Source: Gemmobacter sp034519525 (GTDB lineage Bacteria; Pseudomonadota; Alphaproteobacteria; Rhodobacterales; Rhodobacteraceae). Taken from it: DNA of 64,000 nt. The first letter of the stretch is position 1, and the number at the start of each line of letters is the position of its first letter. Below the pieces are notes generated by a model, which was not told the origin of the DNA, searched no databases, and saw nothing but the letters and a program-made list of their open reading frames with translations. The position numbers were made by a program, and so were the translations under genes. Below, piece by piece: positions 55,027 to 64,000 of this stretch. The DNA lies in the NCBI GenBank assembly GCA_034519525.1, contig JAXHOJ010000033.1:35404-99403 (forward strand), read 5' to 3'.

Positions 55027-55971
55027 GCAGAACCGCCGACAACCTTTACTGGATCGCCCGCTACATGGAGCGCGCCGATATTGCCGCGCGTCTGCTGGAA
55101 GTGGGGTCGCGCATCTCGCTGCTGCCCTCGGCCCATGGCTATCGCAGCGAATGGGACAGCCTGCTGCAATCCAGCGGGCACGGCGGACGGGTTTGCCAAG
55201 AAATACGGCGACCCGGTGCAGCGCAACATCGAAAGCTACCTGTTCTTTGACCGCGACAACCCGTCTTCGGTGGCCAGCTGCATCACGGCGGCGCGCGAAA
55301 ATGGCCGGATCGTGCGCACCGCGCTGACCAGCCAGGTCTGGGATGCGCTGAACACCGCCTTTCAGGAACTGCGCCAGCTGGAGCGCACGCCGCGCAGCGA
55401 GCTGGAACTGTCGCGCCTGACGGAATGGGCGATGCGCCATGCCGCCATGGTGCGGGGTGCCATCGACGCCACGCTGCTGCGCAACGACGGCTATAACTTC
55501 CTGAACATCGGCTACTATCTGGAACGCGGCGACAACACCGCGCGGCTGCTGGATGTGAAATATTATGTCCTGCTGCCCTCGATCGATTTCGTGGGCTCGG
55601 GGCTCGACAACTACCAATGGACCACGCTTTTGCGCGCGATGGGGGCGCACCGGGCGTTTCACTGGGCCTATGGCGGCGATGTGACGGCAGCCAAGATCGC
55701 CGATTTCCTGATCCTGAACCCGCAAAGCCCGCGCTCGCTTGTCACCTGCCTGTCAGGCGTCAACAGCCATCTGGGGCGGCTGGCCAAGGGCTATGGCCGG
55801 GTCAGCACCGCGCAGGGCAAGGCGGCGGCCATGCTGGCAGAGCTGGAAACCACCAATGTCGAGGCGATCTTTGACGAGGGCCTGCACGAATTCCTGACCC
55901 GCTTCATCGGCGAATCGGCCGTGCTGGGGCATCTGATCCATGAATGTTATCTGAGCGGGGATGTGCGCTGA
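55020..55971 (+). pseudogene. Alpha-E domain protein of the Anbu operon, one frameshift
   Basis: A helical protein of about 315 residues. The first part is SRTADNLYWIARYMERADIAA, then EWDSLLQSSG; a frame change near 55190 follows, and the rest is intact (YLFFDRDNPSSVASCITAA, GYYLERGDNTARLLDVKYY, LSGVNSHLGRLAKGYG). Alpha-E (DUF403) proteins always accompany the ATP-grasp enzyme; the helix is thought to bind the substrate or partner. It ends with a 1-base overlap with the transglutaminase start. Confidence 0.88.
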
Positions 55972-56925
55972 TGCGTCTGATCGTCGACCATGTCACCCGA
56001 TATACCTATGATCAGCCGGTCCGCGGCGTGGTGCAAAGCCACCGGCTGACCCCCTCCAGCTTTGAAGGCCAGACGGTGATCGACTGGCAGGTGACTGTCA
56101 CCGACGGTATCGCGGGCGGCCACTTCCGCGACGGGGCGGGCGACCGGCTGCAAAGCTGGTCGGTGCTGGGCCCGGTCAGCGAAATCTGCGTCACGGTGCG
56201 TGGCACGGTGGAAACGCTGGATCTGGCGGGTGTGCTGCGTGGCCACCGCGAAACCGTGCCGCCCCGAAGTCTATCTGCGCGAAACCGCTGCCCACCCGGC
56301 CTCGACGCCGGCGCTGGCGGCTCTGGCCGCGGTGGCGGAAGGTGCTGCCAACCCGCTGGAGGCGGCGCATCGCCTGTCCGATGCCGTGGCCGATGCCATC
56401 GCCTATATGCCGGGGGCCACAGATGCCCATACCACCGCCTCCGAGGCGCTCAGCCGGGGCGAGGGCGTCTGCCAGGATCATGCCCATGCGCTGATCGCCA
56501 TGGCCCGCCATCGGTGCATCCCGGCGCGCTATGTATCCGGCTATCTCTTTGCCGATGCGGAAGGCGAATCGCATGAGGCTTCTCATGCCTGGGCAGAACT
56601 CTGGATTGCCGGTCTGGGCTGGGTCGGCTTCGATGCGGCCAACAGATGCTGCCCGGATGCGCGCTATATCCGGCTGGGATCGGGCCTTGATGCGCAGGAT
56701 GCAGCCCCCATCCGCGGCATCGCCCGCGGTCCGGGCACCGAAACCATGGATGTGGTGGTGAGCGTGCCCGAGCCCCGCCCAAAGCCAGTCACAAAGCCAG
56801 TGTCAGCGCAAGTTGCAGGGCCCCGGCACATGGCGCAGGGGCGCACCTTGTGCCGCCCCCGCAACTGCCTGTTGCGGACCACTCGGCACGGCAATAGTGT
56901 CGCGCGTCAACACCATCAGGGATAG
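55971..56925 (+). pseudogene. Transglutaminase-like cysteine protease of the Anbu operon, frameshifted
   Basis: A papain-fold protein. The N-terminal bundle starts RLIVDHVTRYTYDQPVRGVV. After a frame change near 56262 the catalytic part follows: GEGVCQDHAHALIAMAR (Cys nucleophile), SHEASHAWAELWIAGLGWVGF (His) and DAANRCC (Asp). The C-terminal 50 residues, rich in Pro and Arg, look like a lost frame. Its usual role in this operon is to release or attach peptides; substrates are unknown. Confidence 0.85.
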
Positions 56926-56928
56926 ATC

Positions 56929-57654
56929 ATGACTTATTGTGTGGGCCTTCTGCTGGGAGAAGGCATGGTGCTGCTGTCGGATACCCGTACCAATGCGGGG
57001 CTCGACAACATTTCGACCTACCGGAAGATGTTCACCTTCGAAGAACCGGGGGAACGGGTGATCGCCATCATGACGGCGGGCAGCCTGTCGGTGACGCAGA
57101 CCACCATCGCCCGGCTGCGCGAAGCGATCGAAGATCCCGATGCCGATCAGGAAACCTCGATCATGCAGGCGCCGACCCTGCTGAAGGTGGCCGAGATCGT
57201 GGGCAACATGCTGGCCTCGGTCCGCAAGGAAATCGGCGACAAGATGAGCGCGATGAAGCAAAGCGCCAGCGCCTCGATGATCGTGGCGGGGCAGCGCAAG
57301 GGCGGTGCCATGCGGCTGTTCCTGATCTATCCCGAAGGCAATTTCATCGAAGCCACCGAAGACGCGCCCTTCCTGCAGATCGGCGAACATAAATACGGCA
57401 AACCGATTCTCGATCGGGTGGTGCGGCCGGAAACCAGCCTGCAGGACGCGCAGAAGGCCGTGCTGCTGAGCATGGATTCCACGCTGCGGTCCAACCTGTC
57501 GGTGGGGATGCCGCTGGATCTCTGCGTGATCGAACGCGATGCCTGCCGCGTCAACCTGCGCCGCCGGATCGAGGCGGGCGATGAACAGTTCCGCGCCATG
57601 AGCGATGCCTGGTCACAGGCGCTGCGCGACGGCTTTACCCAGATCCCCATCTGA
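56929..57654 (+). CDS. Anbu ancestral proteasome beta-subunit
   Basis: A 241-residue self-compartmentalising protease of the HslV/20S type. After Met removal the N-terminal Thr (TYCVGLLLGEGMVLLSDTRT) is the nucleophile; the Asp in SDTRTNAG and the Lys in STYRKMFTF complete the active site. The C-terminal half has QKAVLLSMDSTLRSNLSVG. Anbu forms open-ring or helical assemblies in other bacteria. The neighbouring genes are its permanent partners and suggest a peptide-ligation-linked proteolysis pathway, biochemically undefined. Confidence 0.93.
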   Translation: MTYCVGLLLGEGMVLLSDTRTNAGLDNISTYRKMFTFEEPGERVIAIMTAGSLSVTQTTIARLREAIEDPDADQETSIMQAPTLLKVAEIVGNMLASVRKEIGDKMSAMKQSASASMIVAGQRKGGAMRLFLIYPEGNFIEATEDAPFLQIGEHKYGKPILDRVVRPETSLQDAQKAVLLSMDSTLRSNLSVGMPLDLCVIERDACRVNLRRRIEAGDEQFRAMSDAWSQALRDGFTQIPI

Positions 57655-57744
57655 ACGGATCCGCGTGGCGCGGCCCGCGGGGCCGCGCAAGCCATGGGTC
57701 GCCTGCGCGGCCTTGCGGCCGCTTGTCTCCGCGCTGCGCGCGGC

Positions 57745-57767
57745 GGGTATTTTTGCCAAGAGGAAGA
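57745..57767 (+). repeat. Dispersed gene-end motif next to a stop codon
   Basis: GGTATTTTTGCCAAGAGGAAGA is one further copy of the shared motif. It ends exactly at the stop codon of the alpha/beta hydrolase, which begins at 57768 on the minus strand. Confidence 0.55.
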
Positions 57768-58712
57768 TCAGGCGGTGGAAAAGAAGCTGCTGGCGCTGCT
57801 GTGGAAGCGGTCGCGATGTGCGGGCCGTTCCATCATCACCTCATGTTCGGCATCCGCGTAGACATCCAGCACAGCGCCGGGCCAGCGCGCATGGCGCTGC
57901 CGGATGGCGCCGGGCGAAACCACCCGTTCCGCACTGCCAAGCGCGATGCGGCAGGGCAGGCTGGGGCTGGCAAGCCGTGACAGCGCCGCCATTTCGCGGA
58001 AGGCTGCGGCCAGCCAGCCCAGAGTCGGGCCGCCCAGGGCCAGATCGGGATGGGTTTCCAGCTGCTGTTGCAGCCAGCGATACATGTCCGGATCGCGGGT
58101 CAGGCGGTTGCCCGCAAAGGGCAGGGCGCGCACATAGCCCTGCCGTGTGGTGGTCGGGGTGCGGGCCAGTGCCGCGCCATGGCGGCTGGCCAGCGCCGCG
58201 ATGGGGGCGGCCAGCAGGCTGCCCCCCGGCGGCAGGTGCAGCCCCCACATCGGGGCGGAGAAAACCGCGCTTTGCACGGGCAGGCCCTCCATCAGGCTGC
58301 GCAGGCCGATGCAGCCTCCCATGGAATGGGCCAGCAGATGCAGCGGCCGGGGCAGGCCCGCCCGGCTGACGTGATCCAGCATCGCGGCCACATCCTGCTG
58401 GAATTCGGCGAAATCGCCGACATGGCCCAGCTCCGCCACCTTGCGGTCAGACAGGCCCTGACCGCGCCAGTCGATGGCCAGAACGTCAAACCCCGCCGCC
58501 ACCAGATGCGCCGCCGTGGGCCCGTATTTCTCGATATGTTCGGCCTGGCCCGGAAAGATCAGCACCGTGCCGCGCCCCCCGGCCGCAGGCCAATGGGCCA
58601 GCCGCAGCCGCGTGCCATCTGCGGCCCGCAGCCAGAGTGCCTGTCCGCCTGCCGGGCCGCGCGCCACATCGGCGTAAAGCGGCGCCGCGATCATCGGGGC
58701 GCCGCCCGTCAC
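57768..58712 (-). CDS. Alpha/beta hydrolase (lysophospholipase-like)
   Basis: A 314-residue hydrolase of the serine aminopeptidase S33/Hydrolase_4 type. The oxyanion region is IFPGQAEHIEKYGPTAAHL, DWRGQGLSD is the following motif, and the nucleophile elbow is LLAHSMGGCIGL. The catalytic Asp and His are in YADAEHEVMMERPAHR. The lid contains GLHLPPGGSLL. The GTG start at 58712 overlaps the SCP2 stop; a later ATG at 58694 is also possible. It could act on monoglycerides or lysophospholipids. Confidence 0.88.
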   Translation of the reverse strand: MTGGAPMIAAPLYADVARGPAGGQALWLRAADGTRLRLAHWPAAGGRGTVLIFPGQAEHIEKYGPTAAHLVAAGFDVLAIDWRGQGLSDRKVAELGHVGDFAEFQQDVAAMLDHVSRAGLPRPLHLLAHSMGGCIGLRSLMEGLPVQSAVFSAPMWGLHLPPGGSLLAAPIAALASRHGAALARTPTTTRQGYVRALPFAGNRLTRDPDMYRWLQQQLETHPDLALGGPTLGWLAAAFREMAALSRLASPSLPCRIALGSAERVVSPGAIRQRHARWPGAVLDVYADAEHEVMMERPAHRDRFHSSASSFFSTA

Positions 58713-58981
58713 GACAGGGCAGAGCCCAGCTGCATGGCCAGCCCCATATTGCCATCGACCGACAGCTTGCCGGTCATGAAGGCGGTGGTCGGGTTCATCT
58801 CGCCTTCCAGCATGGCCTGAAACACCTCGGTTTCGGCGGTCAGCGTCACATCGGCCTCTTCATCGGCGGCGCGCACGCCATTGCCATCCACCATGATGGC
58901 GCCTTCGCCCGGGATGACGAATTTCGCCACGCCGTCAAAGCCCGAAATCTTGGCCGACAGGGCGGCGACGGCGGCGGTGAT
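58709..58981 (-). CDS. SCP2 sterol-binding-domain protein, N-terminus lost at the junction
   Basis: The C-terminal about 90 residues of a small lipid-binding-fold protein. VAALSAKISGFDGVAKFVIP leads to GAIMVDGNG and the conserved end NPTTAFMTGKLSVDGNMGLAMQL. Its frame continues into the adapter sequence, giving a false start at 59011, so the first few true residues are missing. It is coupled to the hydrolase gene. Confidence 0.75.
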   Translation of the reverse strand: MTAAVAALSAKISGFDGVAKFVIPGEGAIMVDGNGVRAADEEADVTLTAETEVFQAMLEGEMNPTTAFMTGKLSVDGNMGLAMQLGSALS

Positions 58982-59007
58982 AGCAATACGTAACTGAACG
59001 AAGTACA
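58982..59007. other. Nanopore ligation-adapter sequence inside the contig
   Basis: These 26 bases match the reverse complement of the Oxford Nanopore ligation adapter, as I know it, including the core AGCAATACGTAACTGAACG. It marks the end of a native fragment and is not biological. Confidence 0.9.
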
Positions 59008-59010
59008 ACA

Positions 59011-59067
<57 letters not shown>

Positions 59068-59243
59068 TATTTAGTTCTATTTACGGTACTTTTAAATAAA
59101 TAGATTCAAAATAGATAACTATTTTAATGTTGATTTTATCACAATTGAGATCTATATACGTATCATTTTAACTTTAAATCATTCAAAGTATTTTGAAAGA
59201 TGGACTCAATCATTACCTTTGCCATAAATCGTACTGATAAACT

Positions 59244-60025
59244 ATGACCCGCGTTGTTGATATTGGCAATACTGACACTGTTTTTGGTTTCTTTGAAGGA
59301 GAAAATCTGGTTTCAAATCTCAGAATTCCCTCAAAAACCGAGGAATCAACTGTTTTTTTTGAATATAAACCAAAAAACTTTTTACTCGAACAAAACATTA
59401 ACACCAGACGAGTTTTTAGAAAGATTTTGCTCAGCAGTGTTGTTCCTGATCTTACGCAAGTGTTAAAAGCAGCCATCATTAACACTTTTGGCGCTGAACC
59501 AGCCCTGATGCATCCGTTTATTTATGGAAAGGTCCAGAGCTACGCCATCGACGATCCATCCGAAATTGGCTCTGGATCTTGTGGCTAACGCTGTCTATGC
59601 TTTCCATACCTACAAACGCAACTGTATCGTCGTTGATTTTGGCACCGCCCCGACTTTCACAACGGCTTTGCCAAAGGAAAAAGTATTGGGCGTTTCGATT
59701 TGTACCAGGACTTAAAACGGCCATCAAATTCTTGTTTTCAAACACAGCTCAGCTGCCCGGAAAAGTACCTCTTCAATTGCCAAAGTCATGCATTGGCACA
59801 AATACAGTTTCGGCCATTCAAGCAGGGGTTTAGAGGGCGGGCTATGAAGGTCTCGGTTAAAAATATGTTTGCTCGCATCAGTGCTGAGGTTCCGGGGGCG
59901 GCTGTATTGCCATTGCAACCGGTGGGCTGTCATCAATAATTACAACTTTAAAAGATACTTTTGAAGAAGTCAATATTGAAGTAACAATGCAAGGGTTGAG
60001 AATAATTATTGAAGAAACTACGTAA
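59244..60025 (+). pseudogene. coaX: Type III pantothenate kinase, frameshifted (Bacteroidota-like)
   Basis: CoaX phosphorylates pantothenate, the first step of CoA synthesis. The start TRVVDIGNTDTVFGFFEGE has the nucleotide-binding DxGNT motif. The middle has LDLVANAVYAFHTYKRNCI and VVDFGTAPTFTTALP. The end reads ATGGLSSIITTLKDTFEEVN in a third frame. At least four shifts occur (near 59570, 59690, 59770, 59840 and 59890). The base composition differs sharply from the left part. Confidence 0.85.
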
Positions 60026-60129
60026 ATTTAGCACCACTTTTTTAGAAAATTTTTGAATGATTAGTGATTTTTTCAAGATGATTTTTATTTCCACGACAAA
60101 AGTCATTAAATTTCGGGCGAATTAATAAT

Positions 60130-61118
60130 TAGACATTTTTAACATATATTTTCTTGTTTTTGTGCAATTTCAGGGGTATTTTTTCTAAAATTATACAAGC
60201 TACAAGCTGTTTTCATTAATTTTTCTCTGAAACCGAATCGGTAATTACGATTTCTATCTTTAATAATTCGTAATATTTTTACATGAGCCAGTACATTTTC
60301 AACTTTTACTCGACGTTTGGATAATTCTTTATTAAATTCTTTCTGCTCTTGTGTGAGATATTTTTTTTCTGTTTTGGTGTTGCGAGGTTTCTTATGAGGT
60401 AAAATCAATGTGACATTTTTGGGTTTCCAACCTTTGTAACCTAAATCTGCCAAAAGCGTGATTGGCGTATGAAATTCTAAATCTTCAATCATAGTTTTAT
60501 CGTGAACTTTTCCTGTAAAACTTTGGCTTAACCAAACAATAAGACCAAGGGTAGAAACAATTAAAGTACTTTTCATGGTGTGGGTTTTCTTTTTACCGCT
60601 ATAATCGTCTTGCTGATGATAAGAATCTCGTTGAATAGGGCACTCAGAACCATCAATAATATATTCTTTATCTGATTGAAAATCAACTTGTTGTAAGTTT
60701 GATGGGGGACTAAATTTCTCAAGTGATTTGTCTAAAATAGGAGATAGAACATGAATCCATTTGTTAGCCATTGATACATCTAAATCGAATTGTAGAGCGA
60801 CTACTTCTTGCAATGAATTAGTCTTTTTGTAGAACAAAATAAAGAATAGCTTATCCCAAATATTAGTCAGTTGTTCTTCATTTTTAGGTACATATTTTCG
60901 CAGACGAGGTGTTCCATCAAGATTAAATTTTTCGATAAAGTTCTCCCACTTTGATTCAAAAATGGGAAGTAATGTGTCAAATTGATTAGTCGTCAAGGAC
61001 GTTAAAGCAATAAATTGTCGCTCTTTTGTACGAGCTTTTTCGTATGATGTCATAGTTTTTTTTGACAAAGGTCGCACGCACACGTGTTAATATAAAAAAT
61101 TAGTATTCAAAATGTCTA
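60130..61118. mobile_element. IS5-like insertion sequence
   Basis: An element of about 990 bases holding one transposase gene. The ends carry short imperfect inverted repeats, TAGACATTTTTAA at 60130-60142 and its counterpart TTCAAAATGTCTA at 61106-61118. The outer bases are AT-rich, so the target duplication and exact ends cannot be fixed from this sequence. Confidence 0.7.
60139..61083 (-). CDS. IS5-family transposase (DDE)
   Basis: A 314-residue transposase, or 304 if the ATG at 61053 is the true start. The N-terminal helix-turn-helix region is followed by the DDE catalytic residues: Asp in IIDGSECPIQR, Asp in LLADLGYKGWK and Glu in KRRVKVENVLAHVK. The C-terminal YNFR is common in the family. 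The frame is intact, unlike its neighbours, but whether the element is active is unknown. Confidence 0.88.
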   Translation of the reverse strand: MCVRPLSKKTMTSYEKARTKERQFIALTSLTTNQFDTLLPIFESKWENFIEKFNLDGTPRLRKYVPKNEEQLTNIWDKLFFILFYKKTNSLQEVVALQFDLDVSMANKWIHVLSPILDKSLEKFSPPSNLQQVDFQSDKEYIIDGSECPIQRDSYHQQDDYSGKKKTHTMKSTLIVSTLGLIVWLSQSFTGKVHDKTMIEDLEFHTPITLLADLGYKGWKPKNVTLILPHKKPRNTKTEKKYLTQEQKEFNKELSKRRVKVENVLAHVKILRIIKDRNRNYRFGFREKLMKTACSLYNFRKNTPEIAQKQENIC

Positions 61119-61446
61119 TTAAACCAAAACACTAGATTTTAGCTGTTGGTTTAGCGATTATAAAAATCAAAAAATACCGTTTTATGTTTACAGCTATTTA
61201 AGTCTTAATTATTTAGTAAAAAACTACAATAAATAAACCAAAAAAACAATACATTTACATTCTAAAATTAAAAATTGCATCATCTCCTGATGCTTTTTTG
61301 ATAAAGTGGCCAATCAATTCAGTTTTTGCAAAAGAGAAATTTTTCCACTTCCATTATTAAATGTATTTATTGTTTTCACTAACCTAAAAATCAATTCAAT
61401 TCATAACCAAAACCATGTATCTTCAAGGAAAAGCGAAAAAGTTCAA
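61119..61446. other. AT-rich gap without a gene
   Basis: A 328-base stretch between the insertion sequence and the GMC gene. It is rich in A and T with several short direct A-runs. I see no credible gene or strong hairpin; it may hold the promoter of the GMC gene. Confidence 0.4.
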
Positions 61447-63150
61447 ATGACCTACGACGCAATCGTTGTTGGGTCGGGTATCAGCGGTGGTTAAGCTGCC
61501 AAAAGAATCAACAGAAAAAGGCCTAAAAGGTTTTTCTTGATTTGGAGTGGTTGGTGACATCGAGCACGTAACAGGCTACGACAACGTCTACGAAGGCTCC
61601 GTGGGAATTCCCACACCGTGGCCGTCCTGACAACTTGGCTCGTGAAGAATATTGGGCAAGTGCTCCTCAACAGGCGCGCCCCGCCAACGAAGAGCACCGT
61701 CACCTCTTCGAAAACGACAAAGTAAACCCTTGCTCTTGAAACTCGTCCGTTTGACTGGACCGTGGGCACGGCCACGAGAGAGGTCGTCGTTGCTCTTAAA
61801 AAGGCCAATCATACCGTTGGAACGAACTGATTTCTCGGCCAACCAAGAAGACGGCATTTCAATTGACTGGCCGATCAGATACAAAGATCTTGCACCTTGG
61901 TACGACTACGTTGAAACATTTGCGGGTATCAGTGGTTCAATGGAAGGCCTAGATGTGTTGCCTGATGGTAAGTTTCAGCCAGCGATGGACATGGAACCGC
62001 CTTTTAAAAGAAGTTAAAAAAGGCTTAAAAGAAAAGTTCGGTCGTGCCATGACAATTGGCCGTGCCGCTCACCTTACCGCCCCAACGGCTGAACAAACTG
62101 CCTTGGGCCGTGGAGCTTGTCAGTTCCGCAATGCTTGTATGCGTGGATGCCCTTATGGAGCCTATTTCAGTACGCAAGCGGTTACTTTGGTATCGGCAGC
62201 CAAAAAAACCGGTAACTTGACGTTAATGCCAGATTCAATTGTACACGAAGTACTTTACGACGACGATAAAGGCAAAGCAACGGGTGTAAGAATCATCGAT
62301 CAAAATGAAAGAAACAAGAGAATATTTCGCAAAAATCATCTTCTTGAATGCGTCGGCGGTTCCGTCAACGTCAATCATGATGATGTCGAAATCGAAGCGT
62401 CATCCTAACGGTTTGGGTAATGCTTCTGATCAACTCGGCCGCAACATCATGGATCACTTCGCAGCAGGTGCTGGTGGCGAATGGGAAGGCTTTGATGACA
62501 TGTATTATTTCGGTCGTCGTGCCAATGGCATTACACTCCGCGTTATCGTAACTGGGGTTCTGATAAGCGAGATTACCTTTCGTGGCTTTGGCTATCAAGG
62601 TGGAGCGAGCCGTGGAAACTGGGGACGTGGCAACGGAATGGATGCGCTTTGGGGCTGCCGACTTCGTGAATCATTATCAATGGAGCAGAACCTTGCTGGT
62701 TTTCCGTAGAAGTTCTTCCAAACGAAAGTAATCGTTTCACGCTTTCTACTGATAAGAAAGATAAGTGGGGCTTACCGGTTGTTGTGTTTGATGCTGCCTA
62801 TGGCGACAACGAAAAGAAAATGCGTATCGACATGGTGAACGATGCCCAAGAAATGTTGACGACTTTGGGCTTCAAGAATATTTATACTTACAACGACGAG
62901 TCGAAAAACTTGGGTATCGGTATCCACGAAATGGGAACGTTCGTATGGGTCATGACGAAAAACATTCCGTACTCAGAACAAAAACAATCAAGTTTGGGGG
63001 CAGAAACGTTTTTGTTACTGACGGTGCCGCAATGACTTCGGCTTCATGCGTGAACCCATCATTGACTTACATGGCACTTACGGCTCGTGCAGCTGAATTT
63101 GCCGTGAATCGAGCGCTTGAAGAAGCAAAATTTGTAAGAAATAAGCAAAA
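61447..63150 (+). pseudogene. GMC-family FAD oxidoreductase, heavily frameshifted
   Basis: An FAD-dependent oxidoreductase of about 560 residues. The start MTYDAIVVGSGISGG has the FAD-binding fold. Other pieces are EDGISIDWPIRYKDLAPWYD, GRGACQFRNACMRGCPYGAY (Cys-rich region), GNASDQLGRNIMDHF, GLPVVVFDAAYGDNEKKM, GIGIHEMGT and CVNPSLTYMALTARAAEFA. More than ten indels break it. Members in Bacteroidota oxidise sugars or polyols; the substrate is unknown. The stop is uncertain. Confidence 0.82.
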
Positions 63151-63192
63151 AGTATTTGAAAGTTTATTTCTTTGCAATCATAATCATAAAAA

Positions 63193-63230
63193 ATCCCCAA
63201 ACTGAAATCATTCAATTTGGGGATATTTTT
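63193..63230. terminator. Bidirectional hairpin between GMC and Spy-like genes
   Basis: ATCCCCAAA (63193-63201) pairs perfectly with TTTGGGGAT (63216-63224). An A run precedes it and a T run follows, so it can act for both convergent genes. Confidence 0.8.
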
Positions 63231-63615
63231 TTAGCCTCTTCCTCGTCTTTGGGGAGGCTTGTTGCCGCGTTGCTCACGTTTTTCTTTACGTTCTTGTGTA
63301 CCCGCTTCAAATTTGGCGTATTGCTCTGCTGTCAGGATTTGCTTCAATTCTGCCTTTGTAGGCTTCTGTTTCAACTTTTCTTTGGGCTTTCATCGCCTCC
63401 TGTTTTTTTAAGCATTTCTGCTGCTTTTGACTTGTTGAGGGCTTCAACTTTTTTGTGTTGCTCTTCTGACAAACCAAGTTTTTGCTTCATTCTTAAAGCG
63501 GTCATTTCGGCACGCTGCTCAGGATTAACATTTTGTCTTTTCTCACGTTGAGCCGTAGCCGACAAACTCAAAACCAACCCTAAGGCTAGTATCACTAAAA
63601 AAATTGTTTTTTCAT
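63231..63615 (-). pseudogene. Small Spy/CpxP-like periplasmic protein, frameshifted
   Basis: A basic, helical exported protein of about 125 residues. A signal peptide (FLVILALGLVLSLSATAQ after correction) is followed by REKRQNVNPEQRAEMTALRM and KLGLSEEQHKKVEALNKSKA, and in another frame AEQYAKFEAGTQERKEKREQ and a Gly/Arg tail. LTP/LS-EQ repeats fit Spy-like and DUF4890-type chaperone proteins of Bacteroidota. Breaks lie near 63375 and 63600. Confidence 0.72.
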
Positions 63616-63686
63616 AATTTTTAAATTGTTTTGATTACAATTCTATGACTATGAAAACGAGTAAAGGTTTAATGAACCCCGAAAAA

Positions 63687-64000
63687 TTATATTTTATAAA
63701 ATCCTTCAATCATATCTTTGGTTGCATTTTCAACCGAAAATTCTTTAATTTTGAGTTCGGCTCCTTCACTAAGAGACTGATAATCAACTTCTTCTTTTAT
63801 AAATTTTAATAATATAGCTTGCCAGCTTCCTTTCGTTGGTATAATCGAATGAAAAACCCGTTTTCCCATCTTGAACCAAGTCAATCGCTGAGCCACACTT
63901 ATCGGAAACCACAACTGGTAAGCCACAAATCATGGCTTCATTGACCACCAAACCCCAAGGTTCAGACTTACTTGGAAGTACCAAAACATCAGCAAGGGTC
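63687..64000 (-). pseudogene. Glycosyltransferase family 1-like, C-terminal part, frameshifted
   Basis: The C-terminal nucleotide-sugar-binding lobe of a GT-B glycosyltransferase. The visible motif is MVLPSKSEPWGLVVNEAM (with the Glu-x7-Glu pattern), then GLPVVVSDKCGSAIDLVQDG. After a break near 63840 it continues ...EFSVENATKDMIEGFYKI to the stop. The start lies beyond the window. Confidence 0.8.

Overview
The window is a chimeric contig. Bases 1 to about 58,981 are GC-rich and carry a gene set and gene order typical of Alphaproteobacteria, family Rhodobacteraceae: an RpoHII-type sigma factor, the penicillin-binding-protein activator / rsmI / yraN / gshB block, the ligase-associated exonuclease plus ATP-dependent DNA ligase pair, an Anbu proteasome operon and a class A RNase P RNA. 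From 59,066 to the end the DNA is AT-rich and carries Bacteroidota-like genes (type III pantothenate kinase, IS5-type transposase, GMC oxidoreductase, small Spy-like periplasmic protein, glycosyltransferase). The two parts are joined by 26 bases matching a nanopore ligation adapter (58,982-59,007) and a 54-base poly-A run (59,012-59,065). They should be treated as two organisms.

Layout of the alphaproteobacterial part. 1-4.3 kb: end of an unknown gene, dtd, a PfkB sugar kinase, purC and a zinc-ribbon membrane protein. 4.3-8.9 kb: an envelope or stress cluster on the minus strand (27-residue membrane peptide, XpaC-like, TelA-like, DUF2927 lipoprotein, SPFH-GYF protein, zinc-ribbon protein). 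9-14.6 kb: glyoxalase-fold protein, unknown membrane protein, trpS, a rhomboid-fold protein lacking its catalytic residues, murJ. 14.6-24.8 kb: glnD, PBP activator, rsmI, yraN, gshB, comM, a GST with a Cys-rich tail, a histidine phosphatase and cobU; many of these are frameshifted. 24.8-33.7 kb: rpoHII, then a polar amino-acid ABC transporter divergent from a TetR regulator followed by two aminotransferases and a glutamine-synthetase-like ligase, probably one amine or amino-acid utilisation unit. 33.9-47.2 kb: coaBC, a free-standing DsbD-N protein, yqgE, pyrD, a 5'-nucleotidase, an MBL hydrolase, gatCA, an Excalibur lipoprotein, an AmpD amidase, rnpB, a DUF533 protein, rpmG, a P-loop kinase and a BI-1 protein. 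47.3-53.2 kb: DUF1127, LysR, PepF, DNA ligase and exonuclease. 53.6-57.7 kb: the four-gene Anbu operon. The left part ends in an alpha/beta hydrolase and a truncated SCP2 protein.

Frameshifts are common but patchy (about 15.8-21.2, 23.6-24.3, 26.5-28.6, 31.0, 37.2-39.9, 45.8-47.1, 55.2-56.3 and 59.2-64 kb). They hit essential genes and split otherwise well-conserved proteins, so incompletely polished nanopore reads explain them better than gene decay. I therefore describe the intended full-length genes and mark them as disrupted. I found no CRISPR array, prophage, tRNA or recognisable defence island. The most interesting biology is the XpaC/TelA/DUF2927/SPFH cluster with its tiny leader peptide, the Anbu operon, the catalytically dead rhomboid, and a recurring intergenic sequence (core TATTTGGGCCAAGAGGAAG) found at about ten gene ends.
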